Of a DNA stretch of 64,000 bases, positions 47,916-56,603 are shown piece by piece (the first letter of the stretch is position 1; every line of letters starts with the position of its first letter). This DNA comes from CAIXSE01 sp040769125 (GTDB taxonomy: Bacteria; Actinomycetota; Thermoleophilia; UBA2241): NCBI GenBank assembly GCA_040769125.1, contig JAXGLO010000001.1:1302001-1366000 (forward strand), in the 5' to 3' direction. Position numbers and translations under genes: made by a program. A model generated the notes under the pieces. The model saw only the letters and a list, made by a program, of their open reading frames with translations. It ran no database searches and was not told where the DNA came from.

Positions 47916-48407
47916 TCAGCGGTAGTTGACGAACTCCAGGGGGAGATTCCAGTCCCCTTCGCGAAGCGCCGCCATGGCGGCTTGGAGCTCGTCTTTGCTC
48001 GGGGAGAACACGCGCAGCGTATCTCCCTGGATTTGCACCTTGATCTTCTTGAACTGCCGGCGCAGCTGCTTGCTCATGGCCTTCGCCTTCTCGTCTGGAA
48101 TCCCCTGGGCGATGGCCACGCGCTGGCGCACGGTGCCTCCGAGAGCTTGCTCGATTCTGCCGTACTCGAGCGCCTTCAGCGATACCTTGCGACGGACGAG
48201 CTTGTCTTCGAGGACGTCGATCACCTGTCGCAGCTTGCCTTCGTTGTCCGAGACGAGGACGAGAGCCTCACCCTCCAGCGTGACTGAACTCACGCTCTTC
48301 TTGAAGTCGTAGCGTGTGGCGATCTCTTTCTGCGCCATGTTGACGGCGTTGCGGACCTCGTTAAGGTCGGCACGGGAGACCACATCGAACGACGATTCTT
48401 TCGCCAT
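47916..48407 (-). CDS. yajQ: YajQ family protein
   Basis: 163 residues, the normal length. Starts S-S-F-D-V-V-S; ferredoxin-like repeats with R-Y-D-F-K, L-V-S-D-N-E, K-L-V-R-R-K-V, V-A-I-A-Q-G-I-P-D-E-K-A-K and K-K-I-K-V-Q-I-Q-G. Binds nucleic acids in vitro, and a Xanthomonas member binds c-di-GMP; role here unknown. One base lies between its ATG and the rodZ-like stop. Downstream, rimO translation must begin at or right after its stop codon. Confidence 0.92.
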   Translation of the reverse strand: MAKESSFDVVSRADLNEVRNAVNMAQKEIATRYDFKKSVSSVTLEGEALVLVSDNEGKLRQVIDVLEDKLVRRKVSLKALEYGRIEQALGGTVRQRVAIAQGIPDEKAKAMSKQLRRQFKKIKVQIQGDTLRVFSPSKDELQAAMAALREGDWNLPLEFVNYR

Positions 48408-48408
48408 G

Positions 48409-49158
48409 TCAGTCGATCCTCGTCAGTTTGCCGTTGCGTACGAGGAAGTCAATGGGCCCTGCCTCCTCGATGCGTCCCACACGAACGCCATCAACGCGAA
48501 TGCGAACTGCCATCGGGTTGCCCAGGCGCAGCCACAGCAGCTTGCCCATGATCACCTTGGACTGGCCACGCTTCATGGTCCCCGAAAACAGGACCTTGCC
48601 GTCCGCATCTTCTTGACGCACCTCGATCCAGCAGTCGCCTTCGGTCGCGGCGATGCGCACCTCACCCTTCGCCGGCCGAGGGGATGCCGTCGTCGAAACG
48701 CTCGGCGACGGTGACGGCGACGGCGACGGCGACGTGCTTGTGATCCCGAGTACCCCCGGCTCAGTGGTCGGGTCGGCGGGCTGCGATTTCTCGCCGAGGA
48801 CCCAGATTGCAGCCAGGGCTAGCAGGCACACGACGGCGACCACGACGATGGTGTTGCGCCGGCGGTGGCTCCTCGGCGCACCGAGCATCGACACACCGCC
48901 GAACGGTTCATGGATCTCGTTCGAGGGCATGTCGCGCGAGCGGTACTCGTCGAGGATGATCCGGGGATCGAGCCCGAGATACGTGGAGTAGGTGCGCAGG
49001 AACCCTTTGACGTACGTGGGTCCCGGCATGATGTCGAAGTCTTCGTTCTCCATCGCCTGCACGTACTTGGCGCGGATCTTCGTATCTTCCTCGACCTGCT
49101 GAAGCGACAGGTTGCGTCGTACCCGGGCCTCGCGCAGCGTACTCCCGATCTCAAACAC
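48409..49158 (-). CDS. rodZ: RodZ-like membrane protein with N-terminal helix-turn-helix
   Basis: 249 residues, GTG start. HTH_25 domain (about 5-70: L-R-E-A-R-V-R-R-N-L-S-L-Q-Q-V-E-E-D-T-K-I-R-A-K-Y-V), one membrane segment (about 103-123), a Ser/Pro-repeat linker (about 140-160) and a C-terminal DUF4115 beta domain with C-W-I-E-V-R. This architecture matches RodZ, linking MreB cytoskeleton to the cell wall; in the ftsK-rimO-pgsA neighbourhood it is regularly seen. The linker is coded by GGCGAC-type hexamer repeats (48709-48735). No mreB in the window. Confidence 0.83.
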   Translation of the reverse strand: MFEIGSTLREARVRRNLSLQQVEEDTKIRAKYVQAMENEDFDIMPGPTYVKGFLRTYSTYLGLDPRIILDEYRSRDMPSNEIHEPFGGVSMLGAPRSHRRRNTIVVVAVVCLLALAAIWVLGEKSQPADPTTEPGVLGITSTSPSPSPSPSPSVSTTASPRPAKGEVRIAATEGDCWIEVRQEDADGKVLFSGTMKRGQSKVIMGKLLWLRLGNPMAVRIRVDGVRVGRIEEAGPIDFLVRNGKLTRID

Positions 49159-49278
49159 AGTGGATTAGACTCTCCTCGATCGCCCGTGGCTGCTCCGCCT
49201 TGCGTCGGGGCAGACTCACAGTCTAGTGAGGCCTCTGAGGGAAGACAAACCCCGAACGCGGCCCCGCGAATGACGGGT

Positions 49279-51747
49279 TCAACCCTTATCGTCTCCGGCG
49301 ACCAGCGCCTCTTCAAGCGTTTCGGCATCGGCGGCATCGGCGTCGCCGGAGAGCCGCGCGAGGGTGGCAGACAACTCGTCTTCGTCGATCAGGACGCTGC
49401 GCGCCTTGCTGCCATCGTAGCCGGAGATGATGCCCATCTCCTCCATGATATCGATGAGGCGCCCGGCGCGAGCGTAACCGACGCGCAGCCGACGCTGAAG
49501 GAGGGCGACGGAGGCTGCGCCGGTCCCCACGACGGTTCTGACCGCTTCCGCGAGCAACGGATCGCTCCCGGCCGGCGTCTGCTGCTGCTCGGCATCAGGC
49601 CCGGCGGGATTCACGAGCAGATCTTCGCGGAACTCGGGCTTCGCCTGGCGCCGCCAGTGCCCAGTGAGCAGTTTCATCTCCTGGGTCGTGATCAGGGCGC
49701 CCTGGACGCGCAGCAGGCGACTGCTGCCCATCGGGCTGAACAGCATGTCGCCCATGCCGAGAAGGCTCTCGGCGCCGCCCTGGTCGAGGATGATGCGCGA
49801 GTCCGTCTGGGATGAGACGGCGAAGGCGATGCGCGACGGGATATTGGTCTTGATCATGCCCGTAACGACGTCGACCGAGGGGCGCTGGGTGGCGACCACG
49901 ACGTGCACGCCGGAGCTGCGGCCGAGCTGCCCGAGACGGATGATGCTGTCCTCGACCTCCGACGGAGCCTGCATCATGAGATCGGCCAGCTCGTCGACGA
50001 TGACCATGATGTAGGGCATCGTCTCCTCGCCGGCGTGCTCGAGCTTCTTGTTGAGGGCGCGGATGTCCTGACAGCCGTTGCGAGATAGCACGTCGTAGCG
50101 TCTGTCCATCTCGCGGCAGATGTTGTCCAGGACGTACGTCGCCTGCTTCATATTGGTGACGACCGGCGCCAGGAGGTGCGGCACTCCGTCGAAATTGGAG
50201 AGCTCGACCTTCTTCGGATCGATCATGATCATGCGCACCTGTTCAGGCGTGGCGCGCAGAAGGATCGAGCTGATCAGCGCGTTGAGGCAGCCGCTCTTGC
50301 CGGATCCGGTCGTGCCCGCGATCAGCAGATGCACCATCTTGACGAGGTCGGCGAGCACCGCCTTGCCGGTCACGTCCTTGCCGAGCCAGAAGGACATCGG
50401 CGAGGCGTGTGCCGGGAAGGAACCGTGGATGTCGCCGAGCGAGACGTAGTTGGCGCGAACGTTGGGCACTTCGACGCCGACGGCCGTCTTCCCCGGGATG
50501 GGCGCCTGGACGCGCACATCGGTGGCGGCCAGCGCGTACGCGATGTCGTCCTTGAGACCTGCTACACGGCTCACCTTGATGCCGGGAGCCAGCTGCAACT
50601 CGTAGCGCGTCACCCGGGGCCCGGAGACGGTGCCGATCACCTGCGACTGGATACCGAAATGCCCGAGGGTCTCGACGAGACGCTGCGAGACCGCGCGTAT
50701 CGTGTCGGCCGTCTCCCCCGACCCATGACCGAGGCGCTTCAAAAAGGAGTCGTCTGGCAAGACCCATTCGCGGCGTTGGTCGGAGCCGGCGTCCGTGACG
50801 ACCGGATCGGTGGACGGCGTCGCGGCGATGCCCTCGACCGAACCGTCGGCGGAATCCACCAGCGCGAGCTGCTCTTCCTCGTGTCGCCCACCGACAGGCT
50901 CGGGCTGGAGATCTTGCGAAGGCCGGGGCAGATCAGGGAAGAACTCGGGTGTCTCGATCTCGGCGTCGATGAGCCACGGCGGCTGGCGTACGGAGGATCC
51001 GGCCCGGGCGGAGCGCGACGCCACCTGCGTCACGCACTCGTCCGACGCCCAGGTAGTCGCCTCATCATCCGTAGCGTAGCTCCGGGTGGTGGCGGCCTCG
51101 CGGCGCCGCGCGCTCAAGGCTTCAGCCCTGGTGCGAGCGGCGCGGCCGGCGGCGGCGACGCCGCGACGCGAGTGGTGCGCCCACTGCCGCAGGGAGGAAC
51201 CGGTCGCCAGAAGAAGGCCCGCGACGGCAAATGCCGCAACCGTCAGATTGACGCCGAGACGCCCGATGACGCCGTGCAGCACTGCCCAAAGCCCTTCGCC
51301 CGCAACCCCTCCGTGACTCCGCATGTATGCGTCCGTGAACAGGGCCGCGGGCCTCTCGCCGCTGAACAGGCCGAACGAGTCGGCCGCCGCGGCCAGCAGG
51401 AAGGCGACGCCCATGAGACCGAGACCCCACGTGAGGCCGCGGGGCGGCCGGCGCTCGCGGCGCACAACCAGGAGGTAGCCGACGTAGAGAAACAGGATCG
51501 GTAACGCGAAGGCAGCCAGGCCGAAGAGCCACCGAACGGCTCCGTCGAGCCACCGCCCCAAGGATCCGCCGTCGACGCCCCCGTAGAGTATGGCGGCGAG
51601 GAACAACGCCAGGGCCACGCAGGCGATCGCCCACAGCTCACGGCCGTGTGCAGTCGAACGCTGGTTCCTGGCGGCAGAACGAGAGGCGCGCGAACGCGGC
51701 GCGGCGCCCGCGCGCCGCCGAGCCTGCTTGGAGCGTGCAGTCGCCAT
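49279..51747 (-). CDS. ftsK: DNA translocase FtsK/SpoIIIE
   Basis: 822 residues from ATG 51747. Basic N-terminus, four membrane segments (about 40-190), a variable linker rich in Glu/Ser, then the alpha domain and RecA-like beta motor: G-T-T-G-S-G-K-S (Walker A), M-I-D-P-K-K-V-E-L-S, V-I-V-D-E-L-A-D-L-M (Walker B), A-T-Q-R-P-S-V-D-V-V-T-G and the C-terminal gamma winged helix (S-V-A-L-L-Q-R-R-L-R-V-G-Y-A-R-A). Pumps chromosomal DNA through the septum and activates Xer recombination (xerC at 1589-2539). The start could lie a few codons upstream. Confidence 0.94.
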   Translation of the reverse strand: MATARSKQARRRAGAAPRSRASRSAARNQRSTAHGRELWAIACVALALFLAAILYGGVDGGSLGRWLDGAVRWLFGLAAFALPILFLYVGYLLVVRRERRPPRGLTWGLGLMGVAFLLAAAADSFGLFSGERPAALFTDAYMRSHGGVAGEGLWAVLHGVIGRLGVNLTVAAFAVAGLLLATGSSLRQWAHHSRRGVAAAGRAARTRAEALSARRREAATTRSYATDDEATTWASDECVTQVASRSARAGSSVRQPPWLIDAEIETPEFFPDLPRPSQDLQPEPVGGRHEEEQLALVDSADGSVEGIAATPSTDPVVTDAGSDQRREWVLPDDSFLKRLGHGSGETADTIRAVSQRLVETLGHFGIQSQVIGTVSGPRVTRYELQLAPGIKVSRVAGLKDDIAYALAATDVRVQAPIPGKTAVGVEVPNVRANYVSLGDIHGSFPAHASPMSFWLGKDVTGKAVLADLVKMVHLLIAGTTGSGKSGCLNALISSILLRATPEQVRMIMIDPKKVELSNFDGVPHLLAPVVTNMKQATYVLDNICREMDRRYDVLSRNGCQDIRALNKKLEHAGEETMPYIMVIVDELADLMMQAPSEVEDSIIRLGQLGRSSGVHVVVATQRPSVDVVTGMIKTNIPSRIAFAVSSQTDSRIILDQGGAESLLGMGDMLFSPMGSSRLLRVQGALITTQEMKLLTGHWRRQAKPEFREDLLVNPAGPDAEQQQTPAGSDPLLAEAVRTVVGTGAASVALLQRRLRVGYARAGRLIDIMEEMGIISGYDGSKARSVLIDEDELSATLARLSGDADAADAETLEEALVAGDDKG

Positions 51748-51836
51748 GCTCGTCAGTTCGACGGCCGCAGGCCGACACCTGTCTGCGACCGGGGCGGCCG
51801 ACAGGACAATCTCACCGCTGTGCGTGACCCGGCGTC

Positions 51837-53504
51837 TCAGACCTCCACAATGACCGGCAGGACGAGTGGCCGTTGCTTCGTGCGCTTGCACAGGAGCTCC
51901 GAGAGGCGCTCCGTGATGTCTTCCTTGATGAGTCGGTGACCGGTCACGTGCACCTCGCCCAGCTCCCGCATGAGGTCGGCAAGGGTCTCGGCGCACTCGT
52001 CGAGCACGTCGCGCAGCCGGTCGTCGTCGTGGAGGAAGCCACGCGCCACGAGCTCCGGAGGAGCCACCGAGTCGCCGGTCTGCGCGTCGATCGTGACCAC
52101 GGCGATGAGGATGCCGTCGTCGGCGAGCTGGCGACGATCCCGCAGCACGAGACCCTCGGCATGGCCGATCTCATACCCATCGACGAACACCATGCCGGTT
52201 GGCACTTTGTCCACGATCTCGGCGTCATCCGCGCGAAGCTCCAGCATATCGCCGTTCTCGAGGATGAAGATGTCCTCGTCGCCGAGGCCCGACTCGCGCG
52301 CCAGCTGGGCGTGCAGATGCTGATGGCGGTATTCACCGTGCACCGGCACAAAGTACTGTGGGCGCGTCAGGTTGAGCATCATGCGCATGTCCTCACGGGC
52401 GGCGTGGCCCGACACATGGATGCCGGCCTCCTCCCCGTACAGGACGGTAGCACCGACCTTGAGGAGGCGGTTCACGGTGGACATCACACTGAGCTCGTTG
52501 CCGGGGATGGGAGTCGCCGAGATGATTACCGTGTCTCCCTCGTGGAGCGCGACCTGCGGATGGTCGTTGAACGCCATGCGAGTCAGCGCCGAGAGAGGCT
52601 CGCCCTGGCTGCCGGTCGACAGGATGAGGATCTCCTCGGGTCGGTAGTCGTCGATCCGGGTGAGCTTGACCATGGCGCCGTCGGGAACCTGCAGGAGCCC
52701 GAGGTTCCGCGCGATGTTCACGTTCTTCTGCATCGAACGGCCCGAGACGGCGAACTTGCGGCCGTAGAGGTGAGCGATCTGGATCGCCTGCTGCACGCGA
52801 TGGATGTGCGAGGCGAAGCTGGCGACGATGACACGACCCTCGGCCTCGGCAAAGATCTGATGGAAGGCCTGGCCGACCTTGCTCTCCGAGGGAGTAGAGC
52901 CCGGAACCTCGGCGTTGGTGGAGTCGGCCAGCAACGCCAGCACACCTTCCTGGCCGAGCCGGGAGAAGGTGTTCACGTCGGTGATGCGCCCATCGATCGG
53001 CGTATGATCGAACTTGTAGTCGCCGGTGATGATGAGATGGCCGAGCGCCGTGCTGAGGACGACGGACAGCGCGTCGGGAACGCTGTGGCTTACGGCGACG
53101 AACGAGACCGTGAAAGGGCCGATGTGGAGCCGGGAGCGCTCGCTGACCTCGTTGACCTCGACGGTCTTGAGGAGACCGAACTCGTCGAGCTTCGACTTGA
53201 TCAGGGCGAGGGTGAAGCGGCTCGCATAGACCGGTTTGTTCAGGCGCCTGAGCACGAACGGCAAGGCGCCGTGGTGATCCTCGTGACCATGCGTGATCAA
53301 GAAGGCAAGGACGTCGTCGCGTCGTTCGAGGAGCCAGCTCAGATCGGGCAGAACGAGATCGATGCCGAGCATGTCGTCGCGCGGGAACTCGACGCCGCAG
53401 TCGATGACCACGATCTTGCCGCGGTACTCGATGGCCATCATGTTCTTGCCGATCTCACCGAGGCCGCCGAGCGGAATGACCCTGACCGAATCCTCACGAG
53501 CCAC
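51837..53504 (-). CDS. rnj: Ribonuclease J
   Basis: 555 residues from GTG 53504 with GGAGGAGG 7 nt upstream. Metallo-beta-lactamase/beta-CASP nuclease: P-L-G-G-L-G-E-I-G-K-N, H-G-H-E-D-H (zinc ligands), G-D-Y-K-F-D, S-T-N-A-E, beta-CASP region with S-G-R-S-M and H-V-S-G-H; C-terminal domain with P-V-H-G-E-Y-R-H. 5'-3' exonuclease and endonuclease in mRNA and rRNA processing. Behind dapA by 117 nt. Confidence 0.94.
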   Translation of the reverse strand: MAREDSVRVIPLGGLGEIGKNMMAIEYRGKIVVIDCGVEFPRDDMLGIDLVLPDLSWLLERRDDVLAFLITHGHEDHHGALPFVLRRLNKPVYASRFTLALIKSKLDEFGLLKTVEVNEVSERSRLHIGPFTVSFVAVSHSVPDALSVVLSTALGHLIITGDYKFDHTPIDGRITDVNTFSRLGQEGVLALLADSTNAEVPGSTPSESKVGQAFHQIFAEAEGRVIVASFASHIHRVQQAIQIAHLYGRKFAVSGRSMQKNVNIARNLGLLQVPDGAMVKLTRIDDYRPEEILILSTGSQGEPLSALTRMAFNDHPQVALHEGDTVIISATPIPGNELSVMSTVNRLLKVGATVLYGEEAGIHVSGHAAREDMRMMLNLTRPQYFVPVHGEYRHQHLHAQLARESGLGDEDIFILENGDMLELRADDAEIVDKVPTGMVFVDGYEIGHAEGLVLRDRRQLADDGILIAVVTIDAQTGDSVAPPELVARGFLHDDDRLRDVLDECAETLADLMRELGEVHVTGHRLIKEDITERLSELLCKRTKQRPLVLPVIVEV

Positions 53505-53621
53505 GACGAAACCTCCTCCACGGCGCCGAACCGGCGCCCACAGCACTGTGTTGTCCTTGCAGGCCGGCCGCCAGAAAGCGGGCGAGCCCGGGCTGTCGTG
53601 CGAGCAAAGGCGCGGCCGAAC

Positions 53622-54509
53622 TCACCCTCTGGAGAGGAGACCGAGGTCGGTCAGCGCGGTCGCGATGGACGCCGACTCCTCGGCGCTCGCAGGCACCAGC
53701 GGCAGGCGCAGGCCTCCCACCTCGTGACCGAGCAGGTTCAGCGCTTCTTTGACCGGGATGGGGTTGGTCGTGATGAAGAGCGTTTCGAAGAGGTCACTGA
53801 GGTCGTCGTTGATCGCGCTGGCCGCCTCGAGACGGCCGGCGCGCGCAAGCTGCGCCATCTCGGCCATGCGCGGCCCCACGACATGGCTGGCGACACAGAT
53901 GCCCCCCCAGCCGCCGCCGCGCACCACCTCGAGCAGCATGTCGTCGTTGCCCGCGTACACCCCGAGGTCGGTGAGATCAAGCACTCTCGCCAGCTGCTCG
54001 AGATCGGGGTTCGCCTGCTTGACGGCGACGATGTTGTCGACTTCGGCCAGGGTCGCGAGAGCCTCGGGAGAAAGATTGACCCCGCAGCGACCCGGGATGT
54101 TGTAGACGATGACCGGCAGCGCCGTGGCCGCCGCCACGGCGCGGAAGTGCGCGATCAGGCCGCGCTCGGGCGGCTTGTTGTAGTACGGCGACACCACCAG
54201 AACCGCGTCGACCCCGCAGGCCTCTGCCTGTCGGGTGAGCTCGACGCTGTGGTGGGTGTTGTTGCTCCCCGTACCGGCGACGACCGCACCCCGACCGGCG
54301 ACGGCCTCGACGACGGTGCGGAACATGGCGAGCTTCTCCGCGTCGTCGAGCGTGGGTGACTCCCCGGTCGTGCCAGCGACCACGAGGCCGTCCGACCCAT
54401 TGGCAAGAAGGTGCTCCGCCAGACTCGCGAGCTGGCCGTGATCCACGGCGAGGTCGGCATCGAACGGCGTCACCATTGCGGTGAGGATCGTTCCCAGGCT
54501 GTCAGTCAT
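53622..54509 (-). CDS. dapA: 4-hydroxy-tetrahydrodipicolinate synthase
   Basis: 295-residue class I aldolase fold. Condenses pyruvate and aspartate semialdehyde. Seen: M-V-T-P-F, G-T-T-G-E-S-P-T-L, S-P-Y-Y-N-K-P, Y-N-I-P-G-R-C-G and the Schiff-base lysine in A-V-K-Q-A-N. First step of the DAP branch; the next enzyme DapB is encoded just upstream (46 nt). Confidence 0.95.
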   Translation of the reverse strand: MTDSLGTILTAMVTPFDADLAVDHGQLASLAEHLLANGSDGLVVAGTTGESPTLDDAEKLAMFRTVVEAVAGRGAVVAGTGSNNTHHSVELTRQAEACGVDAVLVVSPYYNKPPERGLIAHFRAVAAATALPVIVYNIPGRCGVNLSPEALATLAEVDNIVAVKQANPDLEQLARVLDLTDLGVYAGNDDMLLEVVRGGGWGGICVASHVVGPRMAEMAQLARAGRLEAASAINDDLSDLFETLFITTNPIPVKEALNLLGHEVGGLRLPLVPASAEESASIATALTDLGLLSRG

Positions 54510-54555
54510 GATGCGACTCCTTGCATTCTACGCGTCACGATACGGTGAGCGAATA

Positions 54556-55317
54556 TCACTGATCGAGGAGGTTCTCGAGCCCTATAACGATACCCCGGAT
54601 GCTCTGAACACGACGCAGCGCGAGGAGCACGCCGGTCATGAACGAGCGTCTCGACAACGAGTCGTGGCGCAGGGTGAGAATCTCGTCGTCGCCGCCGAAG
54701 AGGATCTCCTGATGGGCGACCATACCTGGCAGGCGCACGCTGTGGATGCGCACTCTGTCGGAGGCAAGGCCCCGGGCCGGCTGACCAGCGCCGGGCGGCT
54801 CGAGCAGCGTAGAGCCCGGCGCCTCCGCCATGAGGCGGGCGGTCCGAAGAGCGGTGCCCGACGGTGCGTCGATCTTCTGCGCGCCGTGCAGCTCGATGAC
54901 CTCGGCGTGCTCGTAGTAGCGCGCGGCCATCGCCGCGAAGCGCATCATGAGCACGGCGCCGAGCGCGAAATTGGGGATGATCGCGACACCGACTCCGGAC
55001 CGCTTCGCGGTGGCCGCCAGCTGCTCGACGTCGGAGTCGCGAAGCCCTGTCGCACCGACCACCGTAGGGATGCCAGCTTCCAGCAGCGTCCTCGTGTTCT
55101 CGAACACCGCGGCCGGCACGCTGAACTCGAGCGCCGCTTGCGGAGCGGTAGCCGCCAGCGCCTCCGGGAGATCCCGGAAGCACGGCGACTCGCCGGCGCT
55201 CGCTCCACCCTTGGGGTCGACGAGCGCCACCACTCTGAGGTCGTCCTGAGCGGCGATCGTCGCCGCGCTCAAGCCGCCCATCCTGCCCGCCGCTCCTGTG
55301 ACCAGAACGTCGATCAT
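54556..55317 (-). CDS. dapB: 4-hydroxy-tetrahydrodipicolinate reductase
   Basis: 253 residues from ATG 55317. NAD(P) site V-T-G-A-A-G-R-M-G, F-S-V-P, G-A-T-G, then I-I-P-N-F-A-L-G-A-V-L and the substrate-binding E-L-H-G-A-Q-K-I-D-A-P-S-G-T-A, with H replaced by the usual H-H context partly (single His before the G-A-Q). ATG overlaps the stop of the M16 peptidase gene. Reduces the DapA product towards DapL. Confidence 0.93.
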   Translation of the reverse strand: MIDVLVTGAAGRMGGLSAATIAAQDDLRVVALVDPKGGASAGESPCFRDLPEALAATAPQAALEFSVPAAVFENTRTLLEAGIPTVVGATGLRDSDVEQLAATAKRSGVGVAIIPNFALGAVLMMRFAAMAARYYEHAEVIELHGAQKIDAPSGTALRTARLMAEAPGSTLLEPPGAGQPARGLASDRVRIHSVRLPGMVAHQEILFGGDDEILTLRHDSLSRRSFMTGVLLALRRVQSIRGIVIGLENLLDQ

Positions 55318-56591
55318 GTTTCCTCCCAGGCGAAACCTTCGGAGACCCTCCGGAACGGCTCCGGCCTCCGGCCGATGCACACAGCAGACCACTGCTCCAG
55401 ATCGTAGTAGCGCCTCACGGCTGCTAGCACGTCCTCCGGGGTGACCTCGTCGACGCGTCGCAATACCTCGTCGACGCTGAGCACCGGCAGATCCATGAGC
55501 ACGGACCGACCCAGCGACTGCATGCGGCTCGACGGGCTCTCCATGCCCAGGACGATCTGCCCCTTGAGGTGATTCTTGGCTCGCTGGATCGCCTCTTCCG
55601 TGATCTCCGTCTCAAGGCCGCGCAGCACCGCGAGAATCACAGCGACGGCCTCTTCGACGGCCTCTTCACGCGACCCCACGTAGACGGCGGCGAGGCCCGC
55701 GTCGGTGTAGAGAGAGGTGTACGAGTAGACCGCGTAGGCCAGTCCGCGCTTCTCGCGAACCTCCTGAAAGAGCTGTGAACTCCATGAGCCGCCGAGCAGC
55801 GTGTCGACGACAAACACCGCGTAGCGGTCGGGATCACCCCGCTTCGGCCCGGGGCCGCCGAGACACACGTGGTACTGCTCGGTGTCTTTGCGTGAGAAGC
55901 GGGCGACGTGCCGCGACCCCGGGGCGCTCAGCTCCAGCCGGCCATGGCGAGCGTCCGCCCCCGGCCCGAAGTGCCGTGCGGCGAGCTCGCAGAGCGCGCA
56001 GTGGTCGATCGCGCCCGCGGCCGAGATCACCATGCCCGGATTGACGTAGTTGGCGCCGTGGTACCCGCGCACCGTATCCAGGTCGAGGCGCTGCAGGCTC
56101 TCGCTCTGCCCGATGATCGGACGACCGAGGGGATGTTCGCCGAAGACGGTCACGCTGAGATCGTCGTGAATCAGCTCGGAGGGCGAGTCCTCGTACATGG
56201 CGACTTCCTCAAGGACGACCTCACGCTCCTGGTCGAGATCGACGAAGGTGGGTCGCACCACCATCTCCGACATGACCTCGAAGGCAGTGTCCAGATCGTC
56301 GTCGAGGAACCTCGCGTAGACCAGCGTGTACTCCTTGGAGGTCGACGCGTTGGGCTCACCGCCGATGTCGTCGAAGATCCGTGCGATGTCCCAGGCGCTG
56401 TAGCGCGCGGAGCCCTTGAAGATGAGGTGTTCGATGAAGTGCGAGACGCCGGCCAGTTCCCGCGGCTCCTGCCGCGAGCCGGCCGCGACCCAGAGCCCGA
56501 GGGCCACCGAGCGCACGCTTTCCATGCGCTCGGTGACCACTCGCAGGCCGTTGTCCAGCGTGGTCAGGCGGTAGGCCGCAGTGGCCGTCAC
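55314..56591 (-). CDS. M16 family zinc peptidase (processing-peptidase type)
   Basis: 425 residues, GTG start. Inverted zinc motif H51-F-I-E54-H55 with the distal glutamate in E-R-E-V-V-L-E-E about 75 residues later; second, inactive half with R-E-K-R-G-L-A-Y-A-V-Y-S-Y. Size and motifs match the pnp-linked single-chain M16 proteases of Gram-positive bacteria. Substrate unknown. 12 nt after pnp, ATGA overlap with dapB. Confidence 0.9.
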   Translation of the reverse strand: MTATAAYRLTTLDNGLRVVTERMESVRSVALGLWVAAGSRQEPRELAGVSHFIEHLIFKGSARYSAWDIARIFDDIGGEPNASTSKEYTLVYARFLDDDLDTAFEVMSEMVVRPTFVDLDQEREVVLEEVAMYEDSPSELIHDDLSVTVFGEHPLGRPIIGQSESLQRLDLDTVRGYHGANYVNPGMVISAAGAIDHCALCELAARHFGPGADARHGRLELSAPGSRHVARFSRKDTEQYHVCLGGPGPKRGDPDRYAVFVVDTLLGGSWSSQLFQEVREKRGLAYAVYSYTSLYTDAGLAAVYVGSREEAVEEAVAVILAVLRGLETEITEEAIQRAKNHLKGQIVLGMESPSSRMQSLGRSVLMDLPVLSVDEVLRRVDEVTPEDVLAAVRRYYDLEQWSAVCIGRRPEPFRRVSEGFAWEET

Positions 56592-56603
56592 CGCTCCCCG
56601 CCG

